The notes under the pieces were generated by a model. That model made no database searches, was not told the DNA's origin, and saw only the letters and a list, made by a program, of their open reading frames with translations. Below, piece by piece: positions 36,083-42,567 of a stretch of DNA of 64,000 nt. Made by a program: the position numbers and the translations under genes. Within the stretch, counting starts at the first letter, position 1, and each line of letters begins with the position of its first letter. This stretch comes from Streptomyces sp. TLI_053. Lineage in GTDB: Bacteria; Actinomycetota; Actinomycetes; Streptomycetales; Streptomycetaceae. The DNA lies in NCBI RefSeq assembly GCF_900105395.1, contig NZ_LT629775.1:6723501-6787500 (forward strand), in the 5' to 3' direction.

Positions 36083-36238
36083 GTGACCGGGTTTCAGGAG
36101 ATCGGCCGGGAGTGGCTCGCCGGGGACGGCGGGGACGGTGACGGGGCGGACGGTGCGCGGCCGCCCGCCGATCTGCGTCCCGAAGTCCCGCACCCCGCCC
36201 GGATGTACGACTACTACATCGGCAGGTACTTCCTCTAA
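36083..36238 (+). pseudogene. DUF574 SAM-dependent methyltransferase, 5' fragment (split by the element)
   Basis: GTG start at 36083. 46 native codons end in PARMYDYYI at 36220; the frame then crosses into the element and stops at TAA 36236-36238, giving a 51-residue remnant. The native part contains MYDYY, the start of the strongly conserved MYDYxLGGKDNF motif of this family. Joining codon 46 directly to position 50261 restores the gene exactly (46 + 244 codons). GTG is chosen as start because it gives a family-like N-terminus; the ATG at 36203 is too late. Confidence 0.85.
36221..36233 (+). repeat. attL crossover and left element arm
   Basis: GG at 36221-36222 (shared GGC with the right end), then the arm CAGGTACTTCC (36223-36233). 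This arm is the exact inverse complement of the right arm at 50250-50260. Host sequence ends at ATC (36218-36220). Confidence 0.88.
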
Positions 36239-36348
36239 AGACACACCTACCCGCGACGACTGTTCCCAAACCCCCTGGGGGCATGAAATCGCAGTTCAGC
36301 GCAGGGTCGCCCGAAGATCACCACCCCGAGGCAGGCACGTGTCGGCGA

Positions 36349-36527
36349 GGTGGCGGGAAGCTTTGGGCGGGGTCCTGCCGGTGGTGGGGTCGAGCATGGC
36401 CGGGGGGCCGTAAGCTGGCGCGACTCGGTCAGGGCTTCTGGGCCTGACCGCAATTTGGCCGAGTGGCCCCCCGGTCTTGCTCGACGCGGGCCCCGCCAGC
36501 GGTGGGTGCGTAAAGCTTCCCGCCACC
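36349..36527. repeat. 179-nt nested inverted repeat near the element's left end
   Basis: Three nested arms. Outer: 16-bp perfect repeat (36349-36364 with 36512-36527). Middle: 21-nt arms 36389-36409 and 36465-36485 with only three central mismatches. Inner: CGGTCAGG (36426-36433) with CCTGACCG (36443-36450). No coding frame is convincing between 36239 and 36637. The shape suits a single-strand origin of replication, a sti-like locus or a structured RNA; which of these is not decided. Confidence 0.75.
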
Positions 36528-36637
36528 GATCCCCGCCCGTGCGCGGCAGCCAGCTGGCGAGGTCTCCGCCTGGACGCGGAGGGACCCCGCCGCACTGCTG
36601 CGACGGGGTCCAGTTGGTGAGCGCCCGGGGCGCGGCA

Positions 36638-36841
36638 TCAGATGGTGCCGAACTCCCCAGCGCGCACGGCATCGATGAACGCCGCGAACTCCGACGCGGG
36701 AAAGACAAGCGTCGGACCAGAGGGATCCTTGGAGTCGCGGACCGGGGTAAGGCCCGGGAGGCTACCTGACACCTCGATGCACTGTCCCGCCTGAGCGCTG
36801 TGGGAACTCTTGCGCCAAGTGACACTGTGTAGATCATCCAT
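36638..36841 (-). CDS. DUF397-domain protein
   Basis: 67 residues from the ATG at 36841, overlapping the end of the XRE gene by 8 bp. The DUF397 pattern is complete: VTWRKSSHSAQAGQCIEVS, LPGLTPVRDSKDPSGPTLVF and FAAFIDAVRAGEF. These small proteins are encoded beside XRE/DUF5753 regulators in streptomycetes (for example at whiJ-like loci), and some pairs have been described as toxin-antitoxin-like. Here the pair rides on a mobile element. Confidence 0.88.
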   Translation of the reverse strand: MDDLHSVTWRKSSHSAQAGQCIEVSGSLPGLTPVRDSKDPSGPTLVFPASEFAAFIDAVRAGEFGTI

Positions 36842-37667
36842 GCTCGAAGCCCTTCCGTACATCCCGAATGAACTCTCGACTGGCTGCTCGGGGCAGCGCC
36901 TCGGCCTGAAGATGATCGTACTCACTGGTCCACTCCGCCAGCGTCTTGGGATCACGTTCAAGGAAGCCACGCCGCTCCGTCTCGCCATAGCCAACGATGG
37001 ACCTGTTTGGCATGGTCAGCAACGTAATTGGGTGCGCAAACGGCCGGCTCTCACCCGCAGCGAACGGGCTCACCTGAACAAGGAAGCGGGGGTGGACCGC
37101 GAGTGATTCAAGGTGCTGAAGCTGCGCCACCATGACCTCGTGGCCGCCGATCGGCCGTCTAAGCGCGCCTTCGTCTATGACCGCCTGAACGAGCGGCATG
37201 GGGTCTTGCATAAGTGCCTGCTGCCTGCGGAACAGCAGATCGGTTCGCTCGTCAGCCTGCTCTTGCGTCGCAATTCCTCGCAGCACTGGGGCTTCTTGGT
37301 AGGCACGAACGTATGCAGCGGTTTGAAGGAGGCTGGGCACGATGTTGATCTCGAACAGCCTCAGAGTCGCGGCCCTCGACTCATCACGGAGGTACTCCTC
37401 GAAGCCCTCGAACAGGGCACGTTGACCAGAGTTGCCGAACTGCCTGACAAACTGCTCGCCCGAACCAAACGCACTGTCAAGTGCTGTCGCGATCCGTTGA
37501 GTTAGTTTTCTTCGCCCGTTTTCGAGGGCTGAGATGTATGACGACGTGCAACCAATCAACGCTGCAAGTTCTTCCTGCGTCCAGCCTCGCTGCTCACGTG
37601 ACGTGCGAAGCAGTACCCCGAACTCGGCAGCCGGGCTCGCTTGAGGATCAAGTTCGCGCCTATTCAC
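36834..37667 (-). CDS. XRE-family regulator with DUF5753 domain (element-borne)
   Basis: About 277 residues from the GTG at 37667; longer in-frame readings up to 37790 would run through the operator. The helix-turn-helix is in LLRTSREQRGWTQEELAALIGCTSSYISALENGRRKL (about 17-55). The DUF5753 part has FEINIVPSLLQTAAYVRAY and RFLVQVSPFAAGES. Forms an operon with the downstream DUF397 gene. Start uncertain. Base composition around this gene is less GC-rich than the chromosome, as expected for acquired DNA. Confidence 0.82.
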   Translation of the reverse strand: MNRRELDPQASPAAEFGVLLRTSREQRGWTQEELAALIGCTSSYISALENGRRKLTQRIATALDSAFGSGEQFVRQFGNSGQRALFEGFEEYLRDESRAATLRLFEINIVPSLLQTAAYVRAYQEAPVLRGIATQEQADERTDLLFRRQQALMQDPMPLVQAVIDEGALRRPIGGHEVMVAQLQHLESLAVHPRFLVQVSPFAAGESRPFAHPITLLTMPNRSIVGYGETERRGFLERDPKTLAEWTSEYDHLQAEALPRAASREFIRDVRKGFEHG

Positions 37668-37708
37668 GGAAGTTCGTCCTACCAATCCAACAGCTTGAGA
37701 CAGGTTGA

Positions 37709-37724
37709 ACAGTCCTTGGACTGT
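37709..37724. promoter_or_regulatory. Operator-like palindrome ACAGTCC-TT-GGACTGT
   Basis: 7-bp perfect arms around TT, in the gap between the leftward XRE/DUF397 pair and a rightward small gene. It is a natural candidate for the binding site of the XRE protein, controlling both directions. A second imperfect repeat (TTCCGGTAGT / ACTACGGAA) lies at 37742-37766. Confidence 0.5.
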
Positions 37725-37776
37725 ACGCCACAGTGAAGCCGTTCCGGTAGTGAAGCGACTACGGAAGGGAACGGTC

Positions 37777-38001
37777 ATGCTGCGTGGCAAGAGGGCGAAG
37801 CTGCACTGTCCTGAACTCGGCGAGCTCGTGAGCGACTTGGCTCACGGTGGCAAGGTCGGGGCCTACATGGGGACGGAGGGCGGGGAGGTCTACTTGCGTC
37901 GTCCGTCGGGTGGGTGCGAGTGGACGACTGACCCCGGTTCGATCGAGCCGGTTGAGCTGCCCGCCGGTTCAGCGGCGCCGCCGGTCACCGGTGCGGCCTG
38001 A
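37777..38001 (+). CDS. Small hypothetical protein divergent from the XRE gene
   Basis: 74 residues from ATG 37777 with GGAAGGGA 7 bases upstream. The sequence MLRGKRAKLHCPELGELVSD continues to a GAYMGTEGGEVYLRRPSGGCEW core and a Pro/Ala tail. No recognised family. Its promoter shares the interval holding the palindrome at 37709, so it may be controlled by the XRE protein. Confidence 0.6.
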   Translation: MLRGKRAKLHCPELGELVSDLAHGGKVGAYMGTEGGEVYLRRPSGGCEWTTDPGSIEPVELPAGSAAPPVTGAA

Positions 38002-38144
38002 CCGACACATCGCAAGCTCCCGCCTCGGCGGTCCGGCGTCGGCGTGCTCGTTGACTGTCGGGGCGGGGCGGGTCCCCGGGGAACGCTCTCCTGCGTGCTC
38101 CTCGGGTGGGTGTTCACGTTCTGGGTCGGACGCGTGGACACCCT

Positions 38145-38339
38145 GGCCCCACACGTTGTGAACGTCAGCGTGTGGGGCCTCCGGCCCTGGGCGGTCCTCC
38201 CCCCGCCCGCTCGGGGCCAACATCCGCTGTGCCGGTCGGGGCTGTCCGGACGGCACGGCGAAGGGTCCCGCCCCCGGGCCGCACACCCGGGGGCGGGACC
38301 ACCGCATCGGGCCCCTCCCGTTCGGCGGCACGGGAGGGG
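38145..38339 (+). ncRNA. Structured leader with three strong hairpins before the NUDIX gene
   Basis: 375 bp (38002-38376) carry no convincing gene but three hairpins. Stem 1 is an 11-bp GGCCCCACACG / CGTGTGGGGCC (38145-38155, 38169-38179). Stem 2 is a 15-bp perfect stem (38264-38278, 38286-38300). Stem 3 is a 9-bp CCCCTCCCG / CGGGAGGGG (38312-38320, 38331-38339). Stem 2 contains the same GGGTCCCGC / GCGGGACC sequence as the leader at 38887-38959. It may be a terminator array or an attenuating leader. Confidence 0.5.
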
Positions 38340-38376
38340 TCTTCCCCCAAATCTGAGTTGATCCCTGGAGGATCAG

Positions 38377-38877
38377 ATGAGTACAACGGGTTCGACCGTC
38401 CTCGGAGTTCAGCCGAGACGGCGTGTGAACGCCATGGTGCTGCTCCGCAGTCAGGGCGGTGACGTGCTGCTGCTGAAGCCGTCGTACCGGCTGGACTGGA
38501 TCCTGCCGGGCGGGGGCGTCCACCCCGGTGAGTCGATCGCCAGTGCAGCCACTCGCGAGCTGGGCGAGCAGTTGGGGCTGCGCAGGAAGGTCGCACATGC
38601 CCTGATGGTCGACCAGTCGCCGGCGAACCCGGACGCCTGGCAGCCCGAGGGGTTGGGAGTCGTGTGCGACGGGGGGCTGATGTCCCGTGCGGAGGCGGAC
38701 GCTCTGTCGCTGCCCATGTGGCCGTGCGGGATCGAGGAACTGGGTTGGGTTGCGCCCAAGCGCCTGCGGGAGCACGTGGCGCCGCACATGGAGTACCGAA
38801 TCCGTGCCGCGCTCGCGGCGGTGACGGTCGGTATCCGGAGGCCGTTGCCGTACAACGGCGAGTCGGCCCAGGGCTAG
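38377..38877 (+). CDS. NUDIX hydrolase
   Basis: 166 residues, ATG 38377, with GGAGG upstream. The Nudix box spans residues 46-68: Gly46, Glu52, then RELGEQLGL (60-68). The last Glu of the usual REUXEE core is Gln65. NUDIX genes are frequent companions of replication and regulation genes in actinomycete ICEs, and a regulatory nucleotide substrate has been suggested for them. The substrate here is unknown. Confidence 0.85.
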   Translation: MSTTGSTVLGVQPRRRVNAMVLLRSQGGDVLLLKPSYRLDWILPGGGVHPGESIASAATRELGEQLGLRRKVAHALMVDQSPANPDAWQPEGLGVVCDGGLMSRAEADALSLPMWPCGIEELGWVAPKRLREHVAPHMEYRIRAALAAVTVGIRRPLPYNGESAQG

Positions 38878-38886
38878 TTGAAGGCT

Positions 38887-38959
38887 CCGTGTGCACGGGG
38901 GTGCACACGGTAGGGGTCCCGCTCGCTGCTGAGACCTCCGTCCGTGCCGGGCGGGACCC
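38887..38959 (+). ncRNA. Two-stem leader RNA motif, copy 1
   Basis: Stem 1 CCGTGTGCAC / GTGCACACGG (38887-38896, 38901-38910) around GGGG. Stem 2 GGGTCCCGC / GCGGGACCC (38914-38922, 38951-38959). It lies between the NUDIX stop and the ribosome binding site of the next gene. It is homologous to the motif at 39652-39716, with pairing kept by base changes on both strands. Confidence 0.55.
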
Positions 38960-38981
38960 GCATTACAGGAGAGGTGGGCGC

Positions 38982-39287
38982 ATGACGGAGGAACAGGGAC
39001 GGCCGAGCAATCGTCCGCACATTCCCCTGCCCCGGGGCAGTCACATGCCGCACAAGCGCGACATCGCGTTCACTGGCCCTTCGGTCGGCTCGATCGGGCT
39101 CGACACCAGGACCGATGGCCGAGTGGGGTTCGTCCATGTGGTGAATACGGGTGTCGTGTGGCTACGGGAGCCGGGCGCGTTCGAGCGCGTTTGGGACTGC
39201 CCGGTCCGTGACGTCGGACCACCCTCGGCGGAGGAAGCGGAAGAGGCCCGGAGCCTCGATGCGCCGCTGTACGACGAAGAGGAGTGA
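38982..39287 (+). CDS. Hypothetical 101-residue element protein
   Basis: ATG 38982 preceded by AGGAGAGG. Hydrophilic and acidic at the C-terminus (SAEEAEEARSLDAPLYDEEE), with a central SVGSIGLDTRTDGRVGFVHVVNTGVVWLREP that looks like a small beta domain. No family recognised. Followed by a second hypothetical gene with 2-bp spacing, so they form an operon. Confidence 0.6.
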   Translation: MTEEQGRPSNRPHIPLPRGSHMPHKRDIAFTGPSVGSIGLDTRTDGRVGFVHVVNTGVVWLREPGAFERVWDCPVRDVGPPSAEEAEEARSLDAPLYDEEE

Positions 39288-39289
39288 TC

Positions 39290-39634
39290 GTGCCTATTCC
39301 GCGCCGGGGGCTGTTCGTCGGGCCGGTGGTCGCCGACGCGTTCGAGAGTCTGGGCGAAGCTGTCTACGCGAGGCAGTTCGAGGATTACACGAGTGACTGC
39401 CACTGCCTGCACCGGAGGCTCGGCGGGTGTGTGGATGATCTGGGGCTGCCGCCGCGTGGGGGTCTGTTCGTCCACCGTGACGGACGCCGTGGCGTCTTCG
39501 TCCGAAGGATGCGCAGGCACGACCCGGTGAGTCTGCGTGTTGTGCAGACCGCCGTGGTGTTCGAGTACGCCACCGACAGCGGCCGCTGTCTCGGCTGGGC
39601 GTTGAAGTGCGCGAGCCTGAACCCGTCTTCTTGA
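39290..39634 (+). CDS. Hypothetical 114-residue element protein
   Basis: Start taken at GTG 39290, with GAGGAG 6 bases upstream inside the preceding gene; a GTG at 39284 overlaps that stop. A cysteine/histidine cluster is seen in DYTSDCHCLHRRLGGC near residue 33, and Arg-rich GLFVHRDGRRGVFVRRMRRHD follows. Possible metal- or nucleic-acid-binding protein, unproven. Confidence 0.55.
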   Translation: MPIPRRGLFVGPVVADAFESLGEAVYARQFEDYTSDCHCLHRRLGGCVDDLGLPPRGGLFVHRDGRRGVFVRRMRRHDPVSLRVVQTAVVFEYATDSGRCLGWALKCASLNPSS

Positions 39635-39651
39635 ACTGAAACCCAAGGGCT

Positions 39652-39716
39652 CCGTGTGCGCTCGGGAGTGCGCACGGTCGGGCCCCGCGCGAGGGAATGA
39701 TCACCTGGCGGGGTCT
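39652..39716 (+). ncRNA. Two-stem leader RNA motif, copy 2
   Basis: Stem 1 CCGTGTGCGCT / AGTGCGCACGG (39652-39662, 39667-39677) with two G-U pairs. Stem 2 GGGCCCCGC / GCGGGGTCT (39680-39688, 39708-39716). Relative to copy 1, a U-A pair in stem 2 becomes C-G and U-A/A-U pairs in stem 1 become U-G/G-U, as expected of a conserved RNA structure. Precedes the zinc-ribbon genes. Confidence 0.55.
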
Positions 39717-39772
39717 TGCACGACCTGCCGTGCGTCCGTGCGGTGGGAAGCACTGCCTAAGGAGAGTCAGGA

Positions 39773-39922
39773 ATGCCCTGTCCCGTCTGTGGTGCGATCA
39801 TGGACTCGTCCCGCACCCCGCAGGTCTGCGGTAGCTGCGGTTTCGTCCTGAACGGGCGAGTGGCGCCGGCGAACCCGGTACCGTCGAACCTGCTGCCCAT
39901 CGTCTCGGTCACCGTGAGGTAG
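39773..39922 (+). CDS. Small zinc-ribbon protein
   Basis: 49 residues, ATG 39773, with AAGGAGAG upstream. Two CxxC knuckles (MPCPVCGAI and VCGSCGFVL) form a rubredoxin-like zinc ribbon, followed by a Pro-rich tail. Two bp separate its TAG from the next zinc-ribbon ATG. Function unknown; small ribbons commonly bind nucleic acid or protein partners. Confidence 0.65.
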   Translation: MPCPVCGAIMDSSRTPQVCGSCGFVLNGRVAPANPVPSNLLPIVSVTVR

Positions 39923-39924
39923 GT

Positions 39925-40284
39925 ATGAGTTCTCCGCGCTGCGGCAAGTGTCGATGGCCGGTCGAGTTCGGTCCGGCCGGTGGGTATGTCTGCGGACATT
40001 GCTGGTACGTGGTCACCCCGCCCGAATCCCCGGGGCGGCGAGAGGTTCACGCCCCGGAGGCGGGCGTGTCCGGCGTGCACTGCGCACACTGCGGCGCGGA
40101 GATCACCTATGGGCCCGACGGTGGGTACGTCTGCGGCATGTGCAACTACGTCGTCGAGCCTCCGAGTGCGTCACTGACACGCAAGCACATGGCGAAGGAT
40201 CGGGCCAACCGTCAGCGACGGGCGGCGGAGGATCGCGGCATGCTCCTTGCTGCTGAAGCCAGGGCGCGGAGGCGGGAGGGCTGA
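39925..40284 (+). CDS. Protein with two zinc ribbons
   Basis: 119 residues. Two homologous ribbons in tandem: CGKCRWPVEFGPAGGYVCGHC (about 6-26) and CAHCGAEITYGPDGGYVCGMC (about 53-73). A basic helical C-terminus follows (MAKDRANRQRRAAEDRG...ARARRREG). The duplication and basic tail suggest a nucleic-acid-binding role. Cotranscribed with the preceding ribbon gene; a terminator follows. Confidence 0.65.
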   Translation: MSSPRCGKCRWPVEFGPAGGYVCGHCWYVVTPPESPGRREVHAPEAGVSGVHCAHCGAEITYGPDGGYVCGMCNYVVEPPSASLTRKHMAKDRANRQRRAAEDRGMLLAAEARARRREG

Positions 40285-40300
40285 GACCGTTCGGCCCTCG

Positions 40301-40334
40301 GCCCCGTCCTGCCGGTTCACCAGCAGGGCGGGGC
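40301..40334. terminator. Bidirectional terminator
   Basis: GCCCCGTCCTGC (40301-40312) pairs with GCAGGGCGGGGC (40323-40334) with one wobble, between the convergent zinc-ribbon and GntR genes. Confidence 0.65.
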
Positions 40335-40580
40335 TCAGTCCGTTTCTGTCCCGGGCCGGTCGGTCACGAAGCTGCCCATGCCAGGGCGGGTGATCACCAG
40401 GCCGGTCGTCCGCAGGTGGGCGATCGCCTTGCGGATCGTCTTCCGGTCCACCCCGAACTCCGCCGTGAGCTTGACCTCGGACAGCATGTCGCCGGGTTGC
40501 AGCTCACCGGCCTCGATGCGCGCAGTGATGATCTGGAGGATCTGTTCCCACTTGGCGCGGGTCGGGTTGAACTCGATCAC
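40335..40580 (-). CDS. Small GntR-type winged-helix regulator
   Basis: 81 residues from GTG 40580; essentially only the GntR DNA-binding domain (ITARIEAGELQPGDMLSEVKLTAEFGVDRKTIRKAIAHLRTTGLVITRPGMGSFV) with no effector domain. Single-domain GntR proteins are typical of actinomycete plasmids and ICEs. The tandem repeats 20-80 bp upstream are its likely autoregulatory site. Confidence 0.85.
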   Translation of the reverse strand: MIEFNPTRAKWEQILQIITARIEAGELQPGDMLSEVKLTAEFGVDRKTIRKAIAHLRTTGLVITRPGMGSFVTDRPGTETD

Positions 40581-40602
40581 CCCATGACCGTAGCCGTGAC
40601 AG

Positions 40603-40658
40603 CTGTCCAGGCATAGCCATGGATGTCCATGGACAGGTATGGACAGGTATGGACAGGC
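40603..40658. repeat. ATGGACAGGT tandem array with inverted CTGTCC copies
   Basis: Three tandem 10-bp units (40629-40638, 40639-40648, 40649-40658; the last ends in C). Upstream are a 7-bp-arm palindrome CCATGGA-TG-TCCATGG (40617-40632) and an inverted CTGTCC at 40603-40608. The array sits between the leftward GntR gene and the rightward membrane-protein gene. Confidence 0.7.
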
Positions 40659-40682
40659 TGAGTACCGTCGTCAACAACAAGA

Positions 40683-40716
40683 ACCCCCGGAGCCGCTTAG
40701 GACCGGCTCCGGGGGT
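40683..40716 (+). ncRNA. Leader hairpin before the membrane-protein gene
   Basis: 13-bp perfect stem ACCCCCGGAGCCG / CGGCTCCGGGGGT (40683-40695, 40704-40716) with an 8-base loop, 32 bp before the ATG at 40749. It could be an attenuator or an RNA-stabilising element. Confidence 0.5.
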
Positions 40717-40748
40717 GGCCGCCGAATGCTTTCTGAGGAGCACTCGAC

Positions 40749-41270
40749 ATGTCAGATCTTACCTTCTGGGTGTGGTGCGCCGGTGCCGCCGGCTGCGTGG
40801 CCGGGGCCGGGGTGCTCGCGCTCTGGCTCACCGCCGATCTGACGCCCAAGGGGCGTCACCGGGCGTGCGGGGAGTCGATCACGATCGAACTGGACGGGCT
40901 TCGGGCCCCCGCGTACGACCGCCGTCCGGTGCCGGTTGCGCCGCGCGGCGAACCGGTCCTCCTTCCCGCTGTGCTGCCTGTGCCGGTGGTCGTGCCGTCC
41001 GGTGTGCCCACGCGGCTGGACGTGGAATCGGGGGTGATCGAGCGGGAGCGTCGTGCCGTTCGCGTCCTCGGGGCTGTCGGGCCGGAGCGTGTCTCCGGGG
41101 GTGCCTCCGGGGAGGAGTCGGAGCCCCCGCACGTGGTGCCGCTGTGGGAGCGGGACGAGGAGCGGCGGCGGGTGCAGCGGCGGCGCGCGCTGGTGGCGGC
41201 GTCCATGGGACTGCCGGATCCCGGCCATTCGTACGAGGGTGCGCACGTCCTCGCTACGGTGGTGGCGTGA
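40749..41270 (+). CDS. Single-pass membrane protein of the element
   Basis: 173 residues with one N-terminal membrane segment (FWVWCAGAAGCVAGAGVLALWLTAD, about 5-30) followed by a hydrophilic cytosolic region with Pro-rich and then Arg/Glu-rich stretches (WERDEERRRVQRRRALVAASMGL). No known family, but such proteins are common in pSAM2-type elements. Its stop abuts the next gene's ATG. Confidence 0.6.
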   Translation: MSDLTFWVWCAGAAGCVAGAGVLALWLTADLTPKGRHRACGESITIELDGLRAPAYDRRPVPVAPRGEPVLLPAVLPVPVVVPSGVPTRLDVESGVIERERRAVRVLGAVGPERVSGGASGEESEPPHVVPLWERDEERRRVQRRRALVAASMGLPDPGHSYEGAHVLATVVA

Positions 41271-41518
41271 TGACCCCGGCAACCACCCGGAAGCCCGTGT
41301 GCGGGGCCCGGCGGCCTGACAGTACGTCCCCCTGCGTGCTCGATCCGTTCCACCCCGGTGGCCACGTGAACAAGGCCGGGGAGGGCTGGCCGCGTGTCGG
41401 CCCGGTCTACTGCGCCCGGTGCCGGGGGGAGGCCGTGAGCCCGGTCCCGGGTGGCCACCAGGAGGCGACCGCCGGTTCGGGGATCACCGCGTGGGTGTGC
41501 TCGCCGAGCTGCTCGTAG
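41270..41518 (+). CDS. Cys/His-rich small protein
   Basis: 82 residues, ATG 41270 overlapping the previous stop by one base. Potential metal ligands: CGARRPDSTSPCVLDPFHPGGH, then YCARCRGEA and a C-terminal CSPSC. Probably a zinc-binding protein of the type seen in element accessory regions; function unknown. Confidence 0.55.
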   Translation: MTPATTRKPVCGARRPDSTSPCVLDPFHPGGHVNKAGEGWPRVGPVYCARCRGEAVSPVPGGHQEATAGSGITAWVCSPSCS

Positions 41519-41531
41519 CAGGAGTCCTGTT

Positions 41532-41560
41532 CGCCCCGCCCGTCGGGTTCGGGCGGGGCG
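41532..41560 (+). terminator. Terminator
   Basis: Perfect 11-bp stem CGCCCCGCCCG / CGGGCGGGGCG (41532-41542, 41550-41560). The following 240 bp to the next gene hold a likely promoter near TATCGATTTTGAGT (about 41737-41750). Confidence 0.7.
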
Positions 41561-41806
41561 TACGGCTGCCTGGTGCGCGCCGGGGGCGTGCGCGCCGGTC
41601 GTGGTTGAGGTAGTGGCGGCGTACGGCGACCGAGAGTAGTTTGGACGGCCCGCTGGGTCGGTGGACGGTCCCGGGGCGTGGTGTCCCGGGGCCGTTCGCG
41701 CTTCCGCACGGTCACGCTGCTGTCAGCGGGGTGTGGTATCGATTTTGAGTCAGCCGATGCGTATCGGCCACGGGGGCGGGCGGACAGTGCACGGGGGGCG
41801 GCGGGC

Positions 41807-42136
41807 ATGGCGGACTTGGGCGATGACGGCGACGGTGACGACGGAGAGGTGTTCCTCGGCGGCGGACCCATGATCCCGGGCGTCGACTACGAAGCGGCGT
41901 GGCTTGAGGCCAGGGCGGCGGCGGTCGACCTGAACGCGGTACTGGCCGGGCTGGGGCTGGCCGGTGAGGATCTGATCAAGGCACAGGCCGGGTGGTCGGA
42001 CGACGGTCGGGGGGTGGTCTTCCTGAAGGGGACGCCGTCGGGGGCGCGCAGGCTGCGGGTGATCCTCGACGGGATGGCGGCGCGGGGGGACGTCGGGGCG
42101 GACGGCGGGGAGTCCCGGGAGCCTGCCGGGAGTTGA
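41807..42136 (+). CDS. Hypothetical 109-residue element protein
   Basis: ATG 41807 (G-rich upstream); ATG 41870 is an alternative. A strongly acidic N-terminus (LGDDGDGDDGEVF) precedes a globular part beginning PGVDYEAAWLEARAAAVDLNAVLAGLGL and ending in a GARRLRVILDGMAARG helix. No family recognised. Confidence 0.5.
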   Translation: MADLGDDGDGDDGEVFLGGGPMIPGVDYEAAWLEARAAAVDLNAVLAGLGLAGEDLIKAQAGWSDDGRGVVFLKGTPSGARRLRVILDGMAARGDVGADGGESREPAGS

Positions 42137-42567
42137 TCTTTGCGACGGTGCCGCGGCGTGGCTTCCGCGGTGCTGCGGGCCGGTTGCCGCGGTGGCTTTT
42201 TTCGCTACTCGGGGGTGCCGTCGGTCGGTCTGGCGCCCGGCCGGGACCGGCCGTCAGGCCGCATGCCCGGCCGGGGCGCCATGGGCGACCGGCGGCGCTG
42301 TGCGCCGCCCCTTGAGTGAGTAGAGAAAGTTTTCGACGGGCCGCCAGGTGGCCTTGCCCGCGAGTCAGGGAACATCGGTGGCTGGTCGTGACCACGGCGG
42401 TGTTGGACTGTCTGGCCAGCCTGCCGGTGCTTGGGATGTGTCCGGTCGCGGGGCACGATCGTAACTCGTTCGGAGTAGTGGTTTGGGCGAGCGGCGTGCA
42501 ACTTTCCGTTGAGTCGATTAGATGAGTATGAACCGTTCCGGTTCGCCCCCGATGGTGAGGAGCAGCG
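42137..42567 (+). other. Intergenic region with tandem hairpins
   Basis: 431 bp with no convincing gene. It holds three CCGCGG-containing repeats near 42150-42195, a TTTTTT run at about 42198-42203, and a long imperfect hairpin at about 42233-42280. A perfect 8-bp stem GGCGGCGC / GCGCCGCC lies at 42291-42309. The later part is less GC-rich and probably contains the promoter of the small secreted protein. A transfer or replication origin here is possible but unsupported. Confidence 0.4.

Noticed and set aside
36200..36245. tRNA-gene attachment site for the element
   Set aside because: No tRNA-like cloverleaf at either end; the split methyltransferase frame explains the site exactly.
38044..38361. 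Open frame through the hairpin region before the NUDIX gene
   Set aside because: The sequence is dominated by three long inverted repeats and gives a low-complexity Pro/Arg product.
42316..42525. 69-codon frame in the gap before the secreted protein
   Set aside because: Poor codon pattern for this genome, no ribosome binding site and overlap with a probable promoter.
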